Position numbers and translations under genes: made by a program
In this document: piece after piece, positions 26,003 to 35,089 of the stretch
How positions within the stretch are numbered: position 1 is the first letter of the stretch
Layout of the letters: each line of letters begins with the position of its first letter
The notes under the pieces: model-generated
What the model was told of the DNA's origin: nothing
Databases searched by the model: none
Seen by the model: only the letters and a program-made list of their open reading frames with translations
Assembly (NCBI GenBank): GCA_024640625.1
Contig: JAHEER010000007.1
Coordinates: 1-64,000 of the forward strand
Reading direction: 5' to 3'
DNA length: 64,000 nt
DNA from: Desulfobulbaceae bacterium
GTDB taxonomy: Bacteria > Desulfobacterota > Desulfobulbia > Desulfobulbales > Desulfocapsaceae

Positions 26003-27008
26003 GTTCACCCTCTACGTTCAGCTGCTGATTGTGCTGGTCGCCGATTATGCGCTCGGGGATCCCCGCTTCGTACCCCATCCGGTGAGGCTTATCGGCCAGC
26101 TGTGCGTTTTCTATGAGAGGTTCGCCAGAAAAAGAGTAACCTGGCTGTCCACGAAGATCAGAGGCGTCATCGCCTTTTTTTTAGTACTGCTGACGACCGT
26201 GGCGGCTTTGGCAGGATTCTTCTTGGCACTGCTGCACATAGCGGAGGGAGCCGCATTATTAGGGGCCCTGCTGGTATGTTTTTTCTGTATCGCCGCCGGT
26301 GATCTGGTCGCGCACAGCAATAGCGTCTATACTCACCTGCTATCAGGCGATATGGGTGGAGCTCGCCAGGCCGTCGGCCTGATGGTCGGCAGAGATACGG
26401 CAACACTTGATGAGGGAGGTGTCTGTCGGGCCTGCATCGAGTCGGTCAGTGAAAATATGGTTGACGGCATAACCGCCCCTCTGTTCTGGGCCTTCAGCGG
26501 AGCGATTGGTGGTGCTTATTTCCAGCTCAACCCGCTCATAGGCAGTGCCTGCGGCGCCATGGCATACAAAGCGATCAACACGATGGATTCGATGTATGGC
26601 TATAAAAACAAACAGTATCTCGAGTTCGGTTGGTGCGCCGCCCGAGTGGACGACCTTGCCAATTTTATTCCAGCTCGGCTGAGTGGGCTGTGCCTGATCG
26701 GAGCGGCGTATCTGCTCAGCTTGGACGGCAGAAATGCTGCCCGAATATATAAAAGAGACCGGTTGAGAAGCAGCAGTCCCAACAGCGGTCACAGTGAAGC
26801 AGCGGCCGCCGGGGCGCTGAACGTAGAACTTGGCGGTCCGTCTCTTTACTTCGGCCGGGTCACGTATAAGGAGTATATTGGTGAAGGGCTGGGGCGGGTA
26901 CGACCGGGCGACATCAAAAAGGCGAACAGACTTGTTATTGTCGGTTCGCTTATTTTCTTTGGCCTCTGCTGCGTAATCCATCTGTTCCTGGCGACGGTTC
27001 TTCGATGA
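25992..27008 (+). CDS. cbiB: Adenosylcobinamide-phosphate synthase
   Basis: CbiB attaches aminopropanol (phosphate) to adenosylcobyric acid at the membrane. The 338-residue protein has the N-terminal DYALGDPRFVPHPVRLIG motif, GMxxARQAVGLMVGRDT (GGARQAVGLMVGRDT), CIESVSENMVDGITAPLFWAF, AYKAINTMDSMYGYKN, DLANFIPARLSGL and SPNSGHSEAAAAGALNVELGGPS, with membrane helices at both ends. The start is TTG 25992, overlapping the cobQ stop by 11 bases. Its stop overlaps the cbiA start (ATGA). Confidence 0.94.
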   Translation: MRAEFTLYVQLLIVLVADYALGDPRFVPHPVRLIGQLCVFYERFARKRVTWLSTKIRGVIAFFLVLLTTVAALAGFFLALLHIAEGAALLGALLVCFFCIAAGDLVAHSNSVYTHLLSGDMGGARQAVGLMVGRDTATLDEGGVCRACIESVSENMVDGITAPLFWAFSGAIGGAYFQLNPLIGSACGAMAYKAINTMDSMYGYKNKQYLEFGWCAARVDDLANFIPARLSGLCLIGAAYLLSLDGRNAARIYKRDRLRSSSPNSGHSEAAAAGALNVELGGPSLYFGRVTYKEYIGEGLGRVRPGDIKKANRLVIVGSLIFFGLCCVIHLFLATVLR

Positions 27009-28405
27009 ACACCATACCTGCATTTATAGTTGGCGCCCCCAGAAGCGGCAGTGGTAAAACCACTTTGACCATTGGGATCGTGGCGGCCCTGGTTAAGCGG
27101 GGCTTGAAGGTGCAATGCTTCAAATGCGGTCCCGATTTCATTGACCCGACCCTGCACCGGGCGATTACCTCGAAAGACTCATATAACCTTGATTTGAAAA
27201 TGATGGGGACGGACTGTTGCCGCCGAACATTCACAGAAAAAAGCCGGGGAGCCGATGTCGTCGTGGTCGAGGGAGTCATGGGATTGTTCGATGGAGGCGA
27301 TGCCAGCACCGCTGCCCTGGCTAAAGCGTTGGATCTGCCTGTTCTGCTGATTGTCGATGCGGGGTCGGCAGCTGAAAGTGCGGCCGCGATGGTGCTCGGA
27401 TTTCAGAAGTATGATCCGCAACTCACCATAGGAAAGGTGATATTCAACAACATAGGTTCTCCCAGACACCGCCAGCTGATAGAGGATGCGGTTTCAACCA
27501 ATTGCGACCTCGATTATGTCGGTTTTTTGGGCCGTGATCGCACCTATCATATACCGGGGCGTCATCTTGGCTTGCACATGGGCAGCGAGAAACCGCTCAG
27601 CGACGAGGGGCTCAAAGGGTTGCTCGAAGCGGTGGAGAGAGAACTTGATCTCGATACTATAATCGCGCAGAAGGCTGGATTAACAAAGTCACCCCACGAA
27701 TCTGCAAGGGCAGCGGAGAAGGATCCGGCCAGGGGCCAAGGCAAGAGATTACGTTTGGGGCTCGCCCGGGATGAGGCCTTCTGTTTTTATTATCCCCAGA
27801 ACCTCGAGCTTTTCGAGGAGCGGGGATTTGAGATCGTTGACTTCAGTCCCATTCATGACCAGAAGCTGCCGGAAGACCTCGATATGCTCTACTTTGGCGG
27901 CGGTTATCCGGAAAACTATGGTGCAGCCTTGAGTCTCAACCACTCCATGCGCAGAGAAATCGTTGCGGCTCATGGTTGGCATATGCCGATTTACGCCGAA
28001 TGCGGGGGCTTCATGTATCTCTGCCGTTCTCTTCGGGACATGGACGGCCAGGTGTACGAGATGACAGGTGTCTTCCCCTTTGAAACGGTTATGAACACAA
28101 GACTCAGGAAATTGGGCTACCGCCAGGCGACCCTTCTCAAAGATTGTCTTTTAGGAACCAAAGGCGATCTGCTCAGAGGTCATGAATTCCACTATTCTGA
28201 TATTGACTTTTCTCATAAGAATTCAGAAATGCATGATAAATTTGAGCATCTCTACGACCTTGATAATAATATTCACGAAGGCTATAGTGTTGGCTCCGCG
28301 CTGGGCAGCTACGTCCATCTGCATTTTGGAAATTCGGTCTCGGTAATCGACCATATCTATAACAAACTCGTAGAACCCGACACACTCAAAAATGGCCATT
28401 ATTAA
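27005..28405 (+). CDS. cbiA: Cobyrinate a,c-diamide synthase
   Basis: CbiA (CobB) uses ATP and glutamine to amidate the a and c acetates of cobyrinic acid. The 466-residue protein has the P-loop VGAPRSGSGKTTLTIGI, KCGPDFIDPTLH, VVEGVMGLFDG, LDEAFCFYYP-like ARDEAFCFYYPQN, YFGGGYPENYG and the class I amidotransferase nucleophile YAECGGFMYL with the GHEFHYS histidine region. ATG 27005 overlaps the cbiB stop by four bases; its 3' end overlaps cbiC by 14 bases. Confidence 0.95.
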   Translation: MNTIPAFIVGAPRSGSGKTTLTIGIVAALVKRGLKVQCFKCGPDFIDPTLHRAITSKDSYNLDLKMMGTDCCRRTFTEKSRGADVVVVEGVMGLFDGGDASTAALAKALDLPVLLIVDAGSAAESAAAMVLGFQKYDPQLTIGKVIFNNIGSPRHRQLIEDAVSTNCDLDYVGFLGRDRTYHIPGRHLGLHMGSEKPLSDEGLKGLLEAVERELDLDTIIAQKAGLTKSPHESARAAEKDPARGQGKRLRLGLARDEAFCFYYPQNLELFEERGFEIVDFSPIHDQKLPEDLDMLYFGGGYPENYGAALSLNHSMRREIVAAHGWHMPIYAECGGFMYLCRSLRDMDGQVYEMTGVFPFETVMNTRLRKLGYRQATLLKDCLLGTKGDLLRGHEFHYSDIDFSHKNSEMHDKFEHLYDLDNNIHEGYSVGSALGSYVHLHFGNSVSVIDHIYNKLVEPDTLKNGHY

Positions 28406-29051
28406 AGATGTCCCGCCTGCAGAAATAGAAGCACAGAGTTTTGCTATCATCGAGCGTGAATTTGAGATGCAGACGGGTCTGCCGGTTGGCCGAATAGATC
28501 CCGATCGCTTCCAGGTGATCAGAAGGGTGGTCCATGCAACCGGTGATTTTGAGTTCGCCCGCAGCCTCGTATTTCATGAACGGAGCATCGCCTCCGCGAT
28601 TGCGTCGATACAGTCGGGCAGGGATATTTACATAGACGTTTCCATGGGTGCCGCCGGCATAAGCAATAAGATTGTTCACCGTTTTGGTGGCGCGGTCACC
28701 TGTTATATCAATGATGCCGACGTTGAAAAAAAAGCCAGAGCTGCGGGAAAGACCAGAACGGAAACCGCCATCGAGAAGCTCTCGGGCACTGACGTTGGCA
28801 TTATTGCAGTGGGAAACGCGCCGACCGCCCTGGTTGCTGCCATGGCGCTGATAGAGTCAAACAAAATCAGGCCAGCTCTGGTGGTTGGTGTTCCGGTGGG
28901 ATTTGTCAATGCGGTGGAATCCAAGGAGATCCTGGCCAACCAGAACTATCCTTTTATCACCAGCAAGGGGCGCAAAGGGGGTACCCCGGTTGCAGTCGCT
29001 ATCGTCAATGCCCTGCTCAGGTTGGCACTGCAAGCTTCCGGACGGCAGTGA
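28392..29051 (+). CDS. cbiC: Cobalt-precorrin-8 methylmutase
   Basis: CbiC moves the methyl group from C11 to C12 to give cobyrinic acid. The 219-residue protein shows RRVVHATGDFEFA with the catalytic histidine, DVSMGAAGI, TRTETAIEKLS, IIAVGNAPTALVA, VVGVPVGFVNAVESKEIL and FITSKGRKGGTPVAVAIVNALL, all family hallmarks. It is the last gene of the cobalamin run; the ndk promoter lies 50 bases beyond its stop. Confidence 0.95.
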   Translation: MAIIKDVPPAEIEAQSFAIIEREFEMQTGLPVGRIDPDRFQVIRRVVHATGDFEFARSLVFHERSIASAIASIQSGRDIYIDVSMGAAGISNKIVHRFGGAVTCYINDADVEKKARAAGKTRTETAIEKLSGTDVGIIAVGNAPTALVAAMALIESNKIRPALVVGVPVGFVNAVESKEILANQNYPFITSKGRKGGTPVAVAIVNALLRLALQASGRQ

Positions 29052-29101
29052 CTTATCCTTGACAAGTGGTTCTGCGAAACTGAACATCCCCCATCCCATG
29101 C

Positions 29102-29130
29102 TTGACAAACCTGATCCGCAATGCTACAGG
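29102..29130 (+). promoter_or_regulatory. Probable sigma70 promoter of ndk
   Basis: TTGACA (29102-29107, perfect -35), a 17-base spacer and TACAGG (29125-29130) lie 45 bases upstream of the ndk ATG, in the gap after cbiC. Confidence 0.6.
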
Positions 29131-29174
29131 TTTTGTCCCACATTAACCCCTAATCAGATACATTGAGGCTAGCA

Positions 29175-29588
29175 ATGGAGAAGACATTTGCGATTATAAA
29201 GCCTGATGCCTTTGCGGCAGGCAACGCTGGAAAGATCCTGGCACGAATCTACCAAGAAGGGTTCAAGGTTGTCGGACTGAAAAAGCTCTTGCTAAGCAAG
29301 AAGGAAGCAGAAGGCTTTTATCAAGTGCACCGTGAGAGACCTTTTTTTGATGAGCTTACCGATTTTATGAGTAGCGGTCCCTGCATCGTTATGGTGCTGG
29401 AAGCGGAGGAGGCCATTAAAAAATGGCGTGCTCTAATGGGAGCCACCGATCCTGCCGAAGCTGCGGAGGGTACCCTGAGAAAAGAATTTGGTACCTTCGT
29501 CGGTGAAAATGCGACCCACGGCTCCGATGCGCCGGAAACAGCAGCTTTTGAGATAGGCTATTTTTTCGCCGGACTGGAGTTGCTCTAA
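29175..29588 (+). CDS. ndk: Nucleoside diphosphate kinase
   Basis: Ndk equalises nucleoside triphosphate pools through a phosphohistidine intermediate. The 137-residue protein begins [17 protein letters not shown] and contains the active-site histidine in [32 protein letters not shown] and the EGTLRKEFG segment are canonical. ATG 29175 fits the family N-terminus; an in-frame TTG at 29163 would add four residues. Confidence 0.97.
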   Translation: MEKTFAIIKPDAFAAGNAGKILARIYQEGFKVVGLKKLLLSKKEAEGFYQVHRERPFFDELTDFMSSGPCIVMVLEAEEAIKKWRALMGATDPAEAAEGTLRKEFGTFVGENATHGSDAPETAAFEIGYFFAGLELL

Positions 29589-29681
29589 AAGGGCAACCCT
29601 GCTGGCCGCCAAGCGCTTTTTTCCACAGCAATCTGAAAGTGGGCTGGAGCTCTTGCCAGTGAACACACAGCGGTCGAGGTT

Positions 29682-29978
29682 ATGGGCAAAATCGCACTGC
29701 TTCCCGAAGGCCTGGAGACAAAGTCAGAATACCTTGATTACCTGGGTGTTCCCGACAATTACATGGAGGATTACTCCGTTCTTGCCGTTGTCGTTGACCG
29801 CTATCAGAAATCTCTTAAAGTTTTACACAATTCTGGATTCACAGTCCAACGGCTTGGCGCAGGGTCGATAATCAGTTTCGTCGGCTCTACCGGCCTCGGC
29901 AGCATGCTGCAGGTTCTGAAAACCAACCGCATTACCTACGATTACAGGGATATTGCCGAAGCCTTCTATCAGGCCTGA
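29682..29978 (+). CDS. Small protein of unknown function
   Basis: A 98-residue protein I do not recognise. It is soluble in appearance with alternating beta/alpha character (YSVLAVVVDRYQKSLKVLHNSGFTVQRLG, ISFVGSTGLGSMLQVL) and no cysteines. The pattern could fit a small regulatory or ligand-binding fold, but no motif is decisive. ATG 29682 follows GAGGTT. It sits 93 bases after ndk and is convergent with xseA. Confidence 0.65.
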   Translation: MGKIALLPEGLETKSEYLDYLGVPDNYMEDYSVLAVVVDRYQKSLKVLHNSGFTVQRLGAGSIISFVGSTGLGSMLQVLKTNRITYDYRDIAEAFYQA

Positions 29979-30008
29979 TGAGGTGGTGCCGTCAGGTTGA
30001 CGGTGAGA

Positions 30009-31361
30009 TCAGGATTTTTTGCGTACCACCTGGCAATCCATAGAACCCTGATGCAGTCTGACCTCCACTTCTTCCTTTTCATCCACCTGGCTTGTGCTGG
30101 TGATGATCATTGTCGAACTGCCAGCAGTTTTCCCCTTTTTTGAAATGATACCGTACCCCCTGGCCAGTGTTTTTAGTGGGCTCAGCGTGTCAAGTACGGC
30201 TGCGGACTGTTCCAGAGTGGTCTGTCGGGAACTGATACGCTGATTCGTGCTGTCGATTAGACGCTGACTGAGATAGCCGAGTCTGTCCTGATGCCTCCGG
30301 ATCGCATGGTCAGGCGCTAAACGAAGAAGGCTGGAGTGCACTTCAGAAAAGCTTGAGGTTTTTTGCTCGACTGCCAGAGCCATTGCCCCATGCAGTTTGG
30401 CGAATAGGTATTCCACCGTAAACGTGTGGTGGCTGAAAGCCCTGTCGAAAGTTGACAGCTTGTCAGCTGCCAGGTTCAGCCGAGACCCGCACTCATTGAG
30501 CAGAAGTGTCATGGTCCGCAGAAGACGGGCGGAAAAATATTCAAGCTTTTCCCCAAAGCCGGCAGGGTCTGCGGTGATTAATTCTGCGGCGGCCGTAGGG
30601 GTCGCGCACCTTACATCGGCACAGAAGTCGGCAATGGTAAAATCGGTCTCGTGGCCAATACCGGTGATAAAAGGTGTTTGGGCTGCAAATATGGCTCTGG
30701 CAACAGACTCCTCATTGAATGACCAGAGATCTTCAATGGAACCGCCGCCCCGGCAGAGGATCACGACATCTGGGTCAAGGGTCTGAGCCCTTTCTATGGC
30801 TCGACAGATTTCATCAGCGGCCCCCTGACCCTGAACGCGAACGGGCAGAATCTGAATTAGCAGATCGGCGCTGCGGCCCCGGCATACTGAAATAAAGTCG
30901 TATACGGCGGCCCCGGTGGGAGAGGTAATAAGGATTGCTTTTTCGATGTGAGCCGGAAGCTCAGTTTTGCGCTCCGAGTCGAAAAGCCCCTCACTTTTGA
31001 GTTTTTGCTTGAGTTGCTCGAACAGCACCCGAAGCTGACCGGTACCGTCAAAATCAATGGTGTCGACAATGAGCTGATATTGACCTCGGGGCTCGTAGAC
31101 ACTGATGCGGCCGTCGCAGATAACCTGCTGCCCTTCTTCGAGCTCGCCGGCAAGCCATCGTCTCTGATTCTTGAAGAGCACTGCGGGAAGCTGGGATTGT
31201 TGATCCTTGAGAATAAAATAGGTATGGCCGGAGAAGGGCTGCCTGATGGTTGACACTTCACCACGCACACGCACAAATCGGAACTCGCTGTCGAGAAGCC
31301 GGCGAATCTCTGCATTGATCTGGGAAACTGATTTAACCTGTCCTAACAACCCTTCACTCAT
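30009..31361 (-). CDS. xseA: Exodeoxyribonuclease VII large subunit
   Basis: XseA forms the catalytic core of ExoVII, which degrades single-stranded DNA in both directions. The 450-residue protein has an N-terminal OB fold (VRGEVSTIRQPFSGHTYFILKD), the catalytic domain with ITSPTGAAVYDFI, VILCRGGGSIEDLWSFN, TGIGHETDFTIADFCADVRCATPTAAAEL, a long coiled-coil middle, and a C-terminal LARGYGIISKKG segment. xseB is not in the window. It is transcribed away from the TPR-panC pair, sharing a 119-base divergent intergenic region. Confidence 0.95.
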   Translation of the reverse strand: MSEGLLGQVKSVSQINAEIRRLLDSEFRFVRVRGEVSTIRQPFSGHTYFILKDQQSQLPAVLFKNQRRWLAGELEEGQQVICDGRISVYEPRGQYQLIVDTIDFDGTGQLRVLFEQLKQKLKSEGLFDSERKTELPAHIEKAILITSPTGAAVYDFISVCRGRSADLLIQILPVRVQGQGAADEICRAIERAQTLDPDVVILCRGGGSIEDLWSFNEESVARAIFAAQTPFITGIGHETDFTIADFCADVRCATPTAAAELITADPAGFGEKLEYFSARLLRTMTLLLNECGSRLNLAADKLSTFDRAFSHHTFTVEYLFAKLHGAMALAVEQKTSSFSEVHSSLLRLAPDHAIRRHQDRLGYLSQRLIDSTNQRISSRQTTLEQSAAVLDTLSPLKTLARGYGIISKKGKTAGSSTMIITSTSQVDEKEEVEVRLHQGSMDCQVVRKKS

Positions 31362-31480
31362 CTTCTCGGCTCTGACAGCTGGTATGGTTTACAGATGGAC
31401 ACCTAAGCGCTTTTGTACTATATATGACTCGCTGATTTCAAAAACAATAAAAATGAAGGTGAGTATTCAGGAGAATTCAG

Positions 31481-32170
31481 ATGGCGAAGGAAGACATCTT
31501 CGAAAAGGAATACGTTGACGAAAGTGATAAAAACAATCTCGAAGTCTTGCTTGAGCAGCTCAATCTTCCGCCGGCTGCGGTTAAGTTCGTCAGAGAAAAT
31601 AAAAGACTGGTCCAGGCTGCCGTTGCAGGATTGGTGATTCTGGTCGTTGGTTGGTCTCTTTACGATTCTTACCGGGACGGCAGAATTGAAAAGAGTTCGG
31701 AAGCGCTGTTCGCTGCCCAGGAATTAAGTGGGCAGGAAATGCTCGATAAACTAGCCGAAGTGGAAAAAGAATATGACGGTACGGACGCAGCGCTGTGGGC
31801 ACGCATTAATACTGCTCAGGAATTCTTGGAAAACTCGCAAATGAGTGAGGCGCAGCAGAAGTTTAAAGAGCTCAGAGACGATATCAAATCTTCGTCTCCC
31901 CTCTGGCCGCTTGTTTCAGTCGGTATCGCCCAATCTGCAGAAGCCGCAGGCAATTTCCAAGAGGCAGTGAGCGAGTATGGTGCGCTCATGGAGGTGGAAG
32001 GGTATCAAGACATCGGATTCCTAGGGTCGGCCCGCGTTCTGGAGCTGCAGGGCAACCGGGAGCAGGCGCTGGAATTATACGAGCAGTACCTCACCGAACT
32101 GGACCCTTCGGACGCTTTGCAAAGGGTTATGGTTGAAGAAAAAATCGCCAGGATCAAGACGGCCCAGTGA
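31481..32170 (+). CDS. Single-pass membrane TPR protein, YfgM-like
   Basis: A 229-residue protein with a cytosolic N-terminus (~45 residues), one membrane helix at about residues 47-66 (LVQAAVAGLVILVVGWSLY), and a C-terminal TPR-like domain (AALWARINTAQEFLENSQMSEAQQKF, GSARVLELQGNREQALELYEQYL). The plan is that of YfgM-type ancillary factors of the Sec translocon, which bind periplasmic chaperones; the similarity is one of architecture. ATG 31481 has CAGGAGAAT upstream. Its stop overlaps the panC GTG start. Confidence 0.78.
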   Translation: MAKEDIFEKEYVDESDKNNLEVLLEQLNLPPAAVKFVRENKRLVQAAVAGLVILVVGWSLYDSYRDGRIEKSSEALFAAQELSGQEMLDKLAEVEKEYDGTDAALWARINTAQEFLENSQMSEAQQKFKELRDDIKSSSPLWPLVSVGIAQSAEAAGNFQEAVSEYGALMEVEGYQDIGFLGSARVLELQGNREQALELYEQYLTELDPSDALQRVMVEEKIARIKTAQ

Positions 32171-33021
32171 GAATAGTCAGGTCCATAACAGAGACTCGAG
32201 AAATTGTTTCCGGGTGGCGACAGCGTGGACACATCATTGGCCTGGTACCGACCATGGGTTTTTTTCACCAGGGGCACCTGGAACTTATGCGCATGTCGGT
32301 GGGCACAACTGACAAGACGATCGTATCACTGTTCGTCAATCCCACTCAATTTGGAGCGGAAGAAGACCTCGACGTCTATCCCCGCGATTTTGAAGGTGAC
32401 TGTGATAAGGCGAGAGGGTGTGGTGCCGATCTGATGTTCTGTCCAGAGCCTGGGGAAATATACCGCCCCGGTCACCAGACAGAGGTATCGGTTGCCGGAT
32501 TGGCAGAGGGTATGTGCGGTCTTGACCGCCCCGGTCATTTTACTGGGGTCGCCACGGTGGTTGCCAAACTGTTCAACATCATCCACCCGGACTATGCCTT
32601 TTTTGGAGAAAAAGATTTTCAGCAGCTGCAGATCATTCGTCAGCTGACCAAGGATTTAAATTTTTCTGTATCGATCGTCGGGGTGCCCATTGTCAGAGAA
32701 GACAATGGACTTGCCATGAGTTCAAGAAATAGTTACCTGAGCGAGTCTGAACGCCAGGACGCACTGGTACTCCATCAAGCCTTGCAGTTGATCTGGCGGA
32801 GGGTACAAAAAGAAAAAGATGCTGCCGACGTCGATGATCTGCGCGCCCAGGCAGTCGCCCTGATTGAGAAGAGCAGCTTCTGTACCCTTGAGTATCTGAC
32901 AATTGTCGACGAGCAGAGTCTTCACGAGGTTTCACAGGTGAGGGGGCGATGCCGTGTTCTTGGCGCAATTCGAGTAAGCCAGCGGATAAGACTTATCGAC
33001 AATATCGCGCTTTACAGGTAA
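32167..33021 (+). CDS. panC: Pantothenate synthetase
   Basis: PanC condenses pantoate with beta-alanine at the expense of ATP, in coenzyme A synthesis. The 284-residue protein has VPTMGFFHQGHLELM (HIGH-like motif), SLFVNPTQFGAEEDLDVYPRDFEGD, GHFTGVATVVAKLFNI, FFGEKDFQQLQII and GLAMSSRNSYLSESER. GTG 32167 is the start, overlapping the upstream stop (GTGA). panB and panD are not adjacent. Confidence 0.95.
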   Translation: MRIVRSITETREIVSGWRQRGHIIGLVPTMGFFHQGHLELMRMSVGTTDKTIVSLFVNPTQFGAEEDLDVYPRDFEGDCDKARGCGADLMFCPEPGEIYRPGHQTEVSVAGLAEGMCGLDRPGHFTGVATVVAKLFNIIHPDYAFFGEKDFQQLQIIRQLTKDLNFSVSIVGVPIVREDNGLAMSSRNSYLSESERQDALVLHQALQLIWRRVQKEKDAADVDDLRAQAVALIEKSSFCTLEYLTIVDEQSLHEVSQVRGRCRVLGAIRVSQRIRLIDNIALYR

Positions 33022-33093
33022 AATTGTTACAGATGACCAGTGACTTAAAGACATTTTCAGGTAGATAGGGGCGCACGTTGAGGAGGAAGAACA

Positions 33094-34296
33094 ATGCCTG
33101 GTTTTGAAATATTTGGCGAAGAGGAGAAGCAGCAGGTCCTCGAGGTTCTCGATACGGGAGTTCTGTTTCGCTACGAATTTGGCGATCAGCGCCGGGGAAT
33201 TTATAAGGTAAAAGAGTTTGAGGAAAAATTTGCCGCCTATACCGGGGCCGGTTATGCGCAGGCAGTGAGCTCGGGTACTGCTGCAGTGAAGGTTGCCTTG
33301 AAGGCTTTGGGAGTAGGCCCGGGAGATGAAGTCATCACCCAGGGATTTACCTTCGTTGCCACCTGGGAGGCAATCCTTGAAGTCGGAGCGCTGCCGGTAT
33401 TCACTGAAATCGACGCGACGCTGAATATGGATCCTGCCGATCTCAAACGTAAAATTACTGAAAAAACAGCCTGCATCATCCCTGTGCACATGTTGGGTAC
33501 TGCCGCGCGCATCCAGGAAATAGTGGAAATAGCTGATGAGGCCGGTATCCCCGTGCTTGAGGATACGGCCCAGGCGGCCGGGGGCCACATCCATGGAAAG
33601 TATCTCGGTACTTTTGGAACATGCGGAACCTTCTCTTTTGATTCGGTCAAAACCATGACCACGGGAGAGGGGGGCATGATCATCACCGATGACCAGAAGC
33701 TTCATACTGAGATGTCCGAGTATCATGATCACGGACATGATCATGCAGTCAACCCCGGCGGCCGCGGTGGTGAAGGGCGTTCTTTTATTGGCTTCAACTA
33801 CAGGATGATGGAGTTACAGGGGGCTATCGGCATTGCTCAGCTGGCCAAGCTCGATTCGATGATTGCCGCCCAGAAGAAAAACAAAAATAGGCTGAAAGAG
33901 TGTATCGCGTGCATCCCCGGGGCCAGCTTTCGAGAACTTATTGATCCCGCCGGGGACAGCGCAACTTTTCTGTCCTTTACCCTGAAGGACTCAGATCATC
34001 GTAGGAGAGTCGGTCGAGTCCTGCAGGAAAACGGCGCCCCATCAATTTGTTGGGCTGAAAACAGCTGGCACTTCTATCCCAAGTGGGAGCATCTGCTGGC
34101 CGGCTCCACTCAGGCAAAAAGCGGCTGGCCCTTTGCCGAGCCCGGCGGAAAGAGAAGAGTAATTTACGATCCACAGGCCCTGCCTGCGTCAGCGGCTCTG
34201 CTGGACCGTACCCTCGTCTATCCGATTTCGATCAGGATGTCGGAAACCAGGCTGCAGGACATGGAAGAAGCCATAAAAAAAGCCGCTGAGGCCTGA
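33094..34296 (+). CDS. DegT/DnrJ-family PLP aminotransferase, KdnA-like
   Basis: A 400-residue sugar aminotransferase. The PLP lysine is K186 in FDSVKTMTTGEGG. The opening MPGFEIFGEEEKQQV and the EYHDHGHDH stretch closely recall Shewanella KdnA, which converts an 8-oxo-Kdo precursor to 8-amino-3,8-dideoxy-manno-octulosonate (Kdo8N), a stabilising lipopolysaccharide sugar; this comparison is from memory. The partner dehydrogenase gene kdnB is not adjacent (neighbours are panC and a cell-wall hydrolase). ATG 33094 has GAGGAGGAAGA upstream, a strong ribosome site. A short G-C hairpin with six T (about 34288-34305) overlaps the stop and may terminate it. Confidence 0.82.
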   Translation: MPGFEIFGEEEKQQVLEVLDTGVLFRYEFGDQRRGIYKVKEFEEKFAAYTGAGYAQAVSSGTAAVKVALKALGVGPGDEVITQGFTFVATWEAILEVGALPVFTEIDATLNMDPADLKRKITEKTACIIPVHMLGTAARIQEIVEIADEAGIPVLEDTAQAAGGHIHGKYLGTFGTCGTFSFDSVKTMTTGEGGMIITDDQKLHTEMSEYHDHGHDHAVNPGGRGGEGRSFIGFNYRMMELQGAIGIAQLAKLDSMIAAQKKNKNRLKECIACIPGASFRELIDPAGDSATFLSFTLKDSDHRRRVGRVLQENGAPSICWAENSWHFYPKWEHLLAGSTQAKSGWPFAEPGGKRRVIYDPQALPASAALLDRTLVYPISIRMSETRLQDMEEAIKKAAEA

Positions 34297-34303
34297 GCCT
34301 TTT

Positions 34304-34669
34304 TTATTGCTTATAAAATTTGTGCGAGCCGTACTGGGCAATGTAGGTAAACCCTGATGCCCAGTTTGGGGTGATGGTATCGAGATGATAGTGGGTCGCC
34401 CCATTGGTAAAGTCAGGAGTCTGAAGGGCCAGATATACAGAATGCAAGCACTTCAGAAAAGCATCCGGGTCATCGGGAAGATATGAATCTTTCTGGAAGG
34501 TCCAGCTGAACTGGTAGGGCTGTTTGATAACCTCTTTTAGCGGCAACTGGGTTTCTGAGGCCCTGTTCAAGGTCACGTGGGCAACCGCCACCTGGCCTAT
34601 TTGCGGTTCCGATCTCGCTTCGTGGTAGACATTAAGTGTCAACCAGAGCAATCCTTCGAGTAGTGTCAT
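34304..34669 (-). CDS. SleB-type cell wall hydrolase, small
   Basis: A 121-residue Hydrolase_2-like protein. The likely catalytic Glu is in NVYHEARSEPQIGQVAVAHVTLNR, and GATHYHLDTITPNWA and the HKFYK end fit the family catalytic domain. There is no signal peptide, spore-coat or LysM region; an in-frame stop (TAG) directly precedes ATG 34669, so the short form is real unless export is by another route. It is convergent with the aminotransferase gene, only seven bases away. Confidence 0.82.
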   Translation of the reverse strand: MTLLEGLLWLTLNVYHEARSEPQIGQVAVAHVTLNRASETQLPLKEVIKQPYQFSWTFQKDSYLPDDPDAFLKCLHSVYLALQTPDFTNGATHYHLDTITPNWASGFTYIAQYGSHKFYKQ

Positions 34670-35089
34670 CTAACTTCTCTTGCCCCTGGCGAATCCGGGG
34701 AAAGTCCTCTTCTTGGGAGCGTGGTGATTGTTTTCTGGAGCCTTTTTAGTCCAGACCCTGCCACCACAACCCATGCATCTTAGGTACTGGAATTATTGGA
34801 AATAAATTGGCCTAGCAGGAAAGCTTCAGAGCCTGGTTAGGTCAAAGTATAAAGGCGTATGTACGATAGTCAAGAGCAAAAAATTTGTACTTTTTGTGAC
34901 AAAATAAAATGGGATTTGATCTCAACAAGTTAGGGATTTGCTACGGGGAAAATTTTTCTGACGACAAAAAAGAGCAACTATCGAAATGTATTTGGGACAA
35001 AAATATATGTTGGCCTTTATTCGTTAACAATTTCTTTGCTATAATCATATCGTTGACAGACGATATGGTGAACTTAAAAGGAGTGCTCA
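34670..35089. other. 420-base gap without a convincing gene
   Basis: AT-rich towards its right end. A possible weak promoter for the small membrane protein lies at 35017-35045 (TTATTC, 17-base spacer, TATAAT). A 64-codon frame (34909-35103) has no ribosome site and overlaps the next start. I recognise no RNA gene. Confidence 0.5.

Noticed and set aside
29575-29598. Hairpin GTTGCTC/GGGCAAC at the end of ndk as a terminator
   Set aside because: Seven base pairs but no T-run follows.
29989-30003. Hairpin CCGTCA-GGT-TGACGG between the small unknown gene and xseA as a terminator
   Set aside because: Only six base pairs, and the T-run is 10 bases away, so it is not a convincing intrinsic terminator.
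34680-34730. CCCCTGGCGAATCCGGGG-like stem with GGAAAGTCC, considered as part of a structured RNA
   Set aside because: Only a four-base GC stem; no match to RNase P, SRP, tmRNA or c-di-GMP riboswitch layout that I could build.
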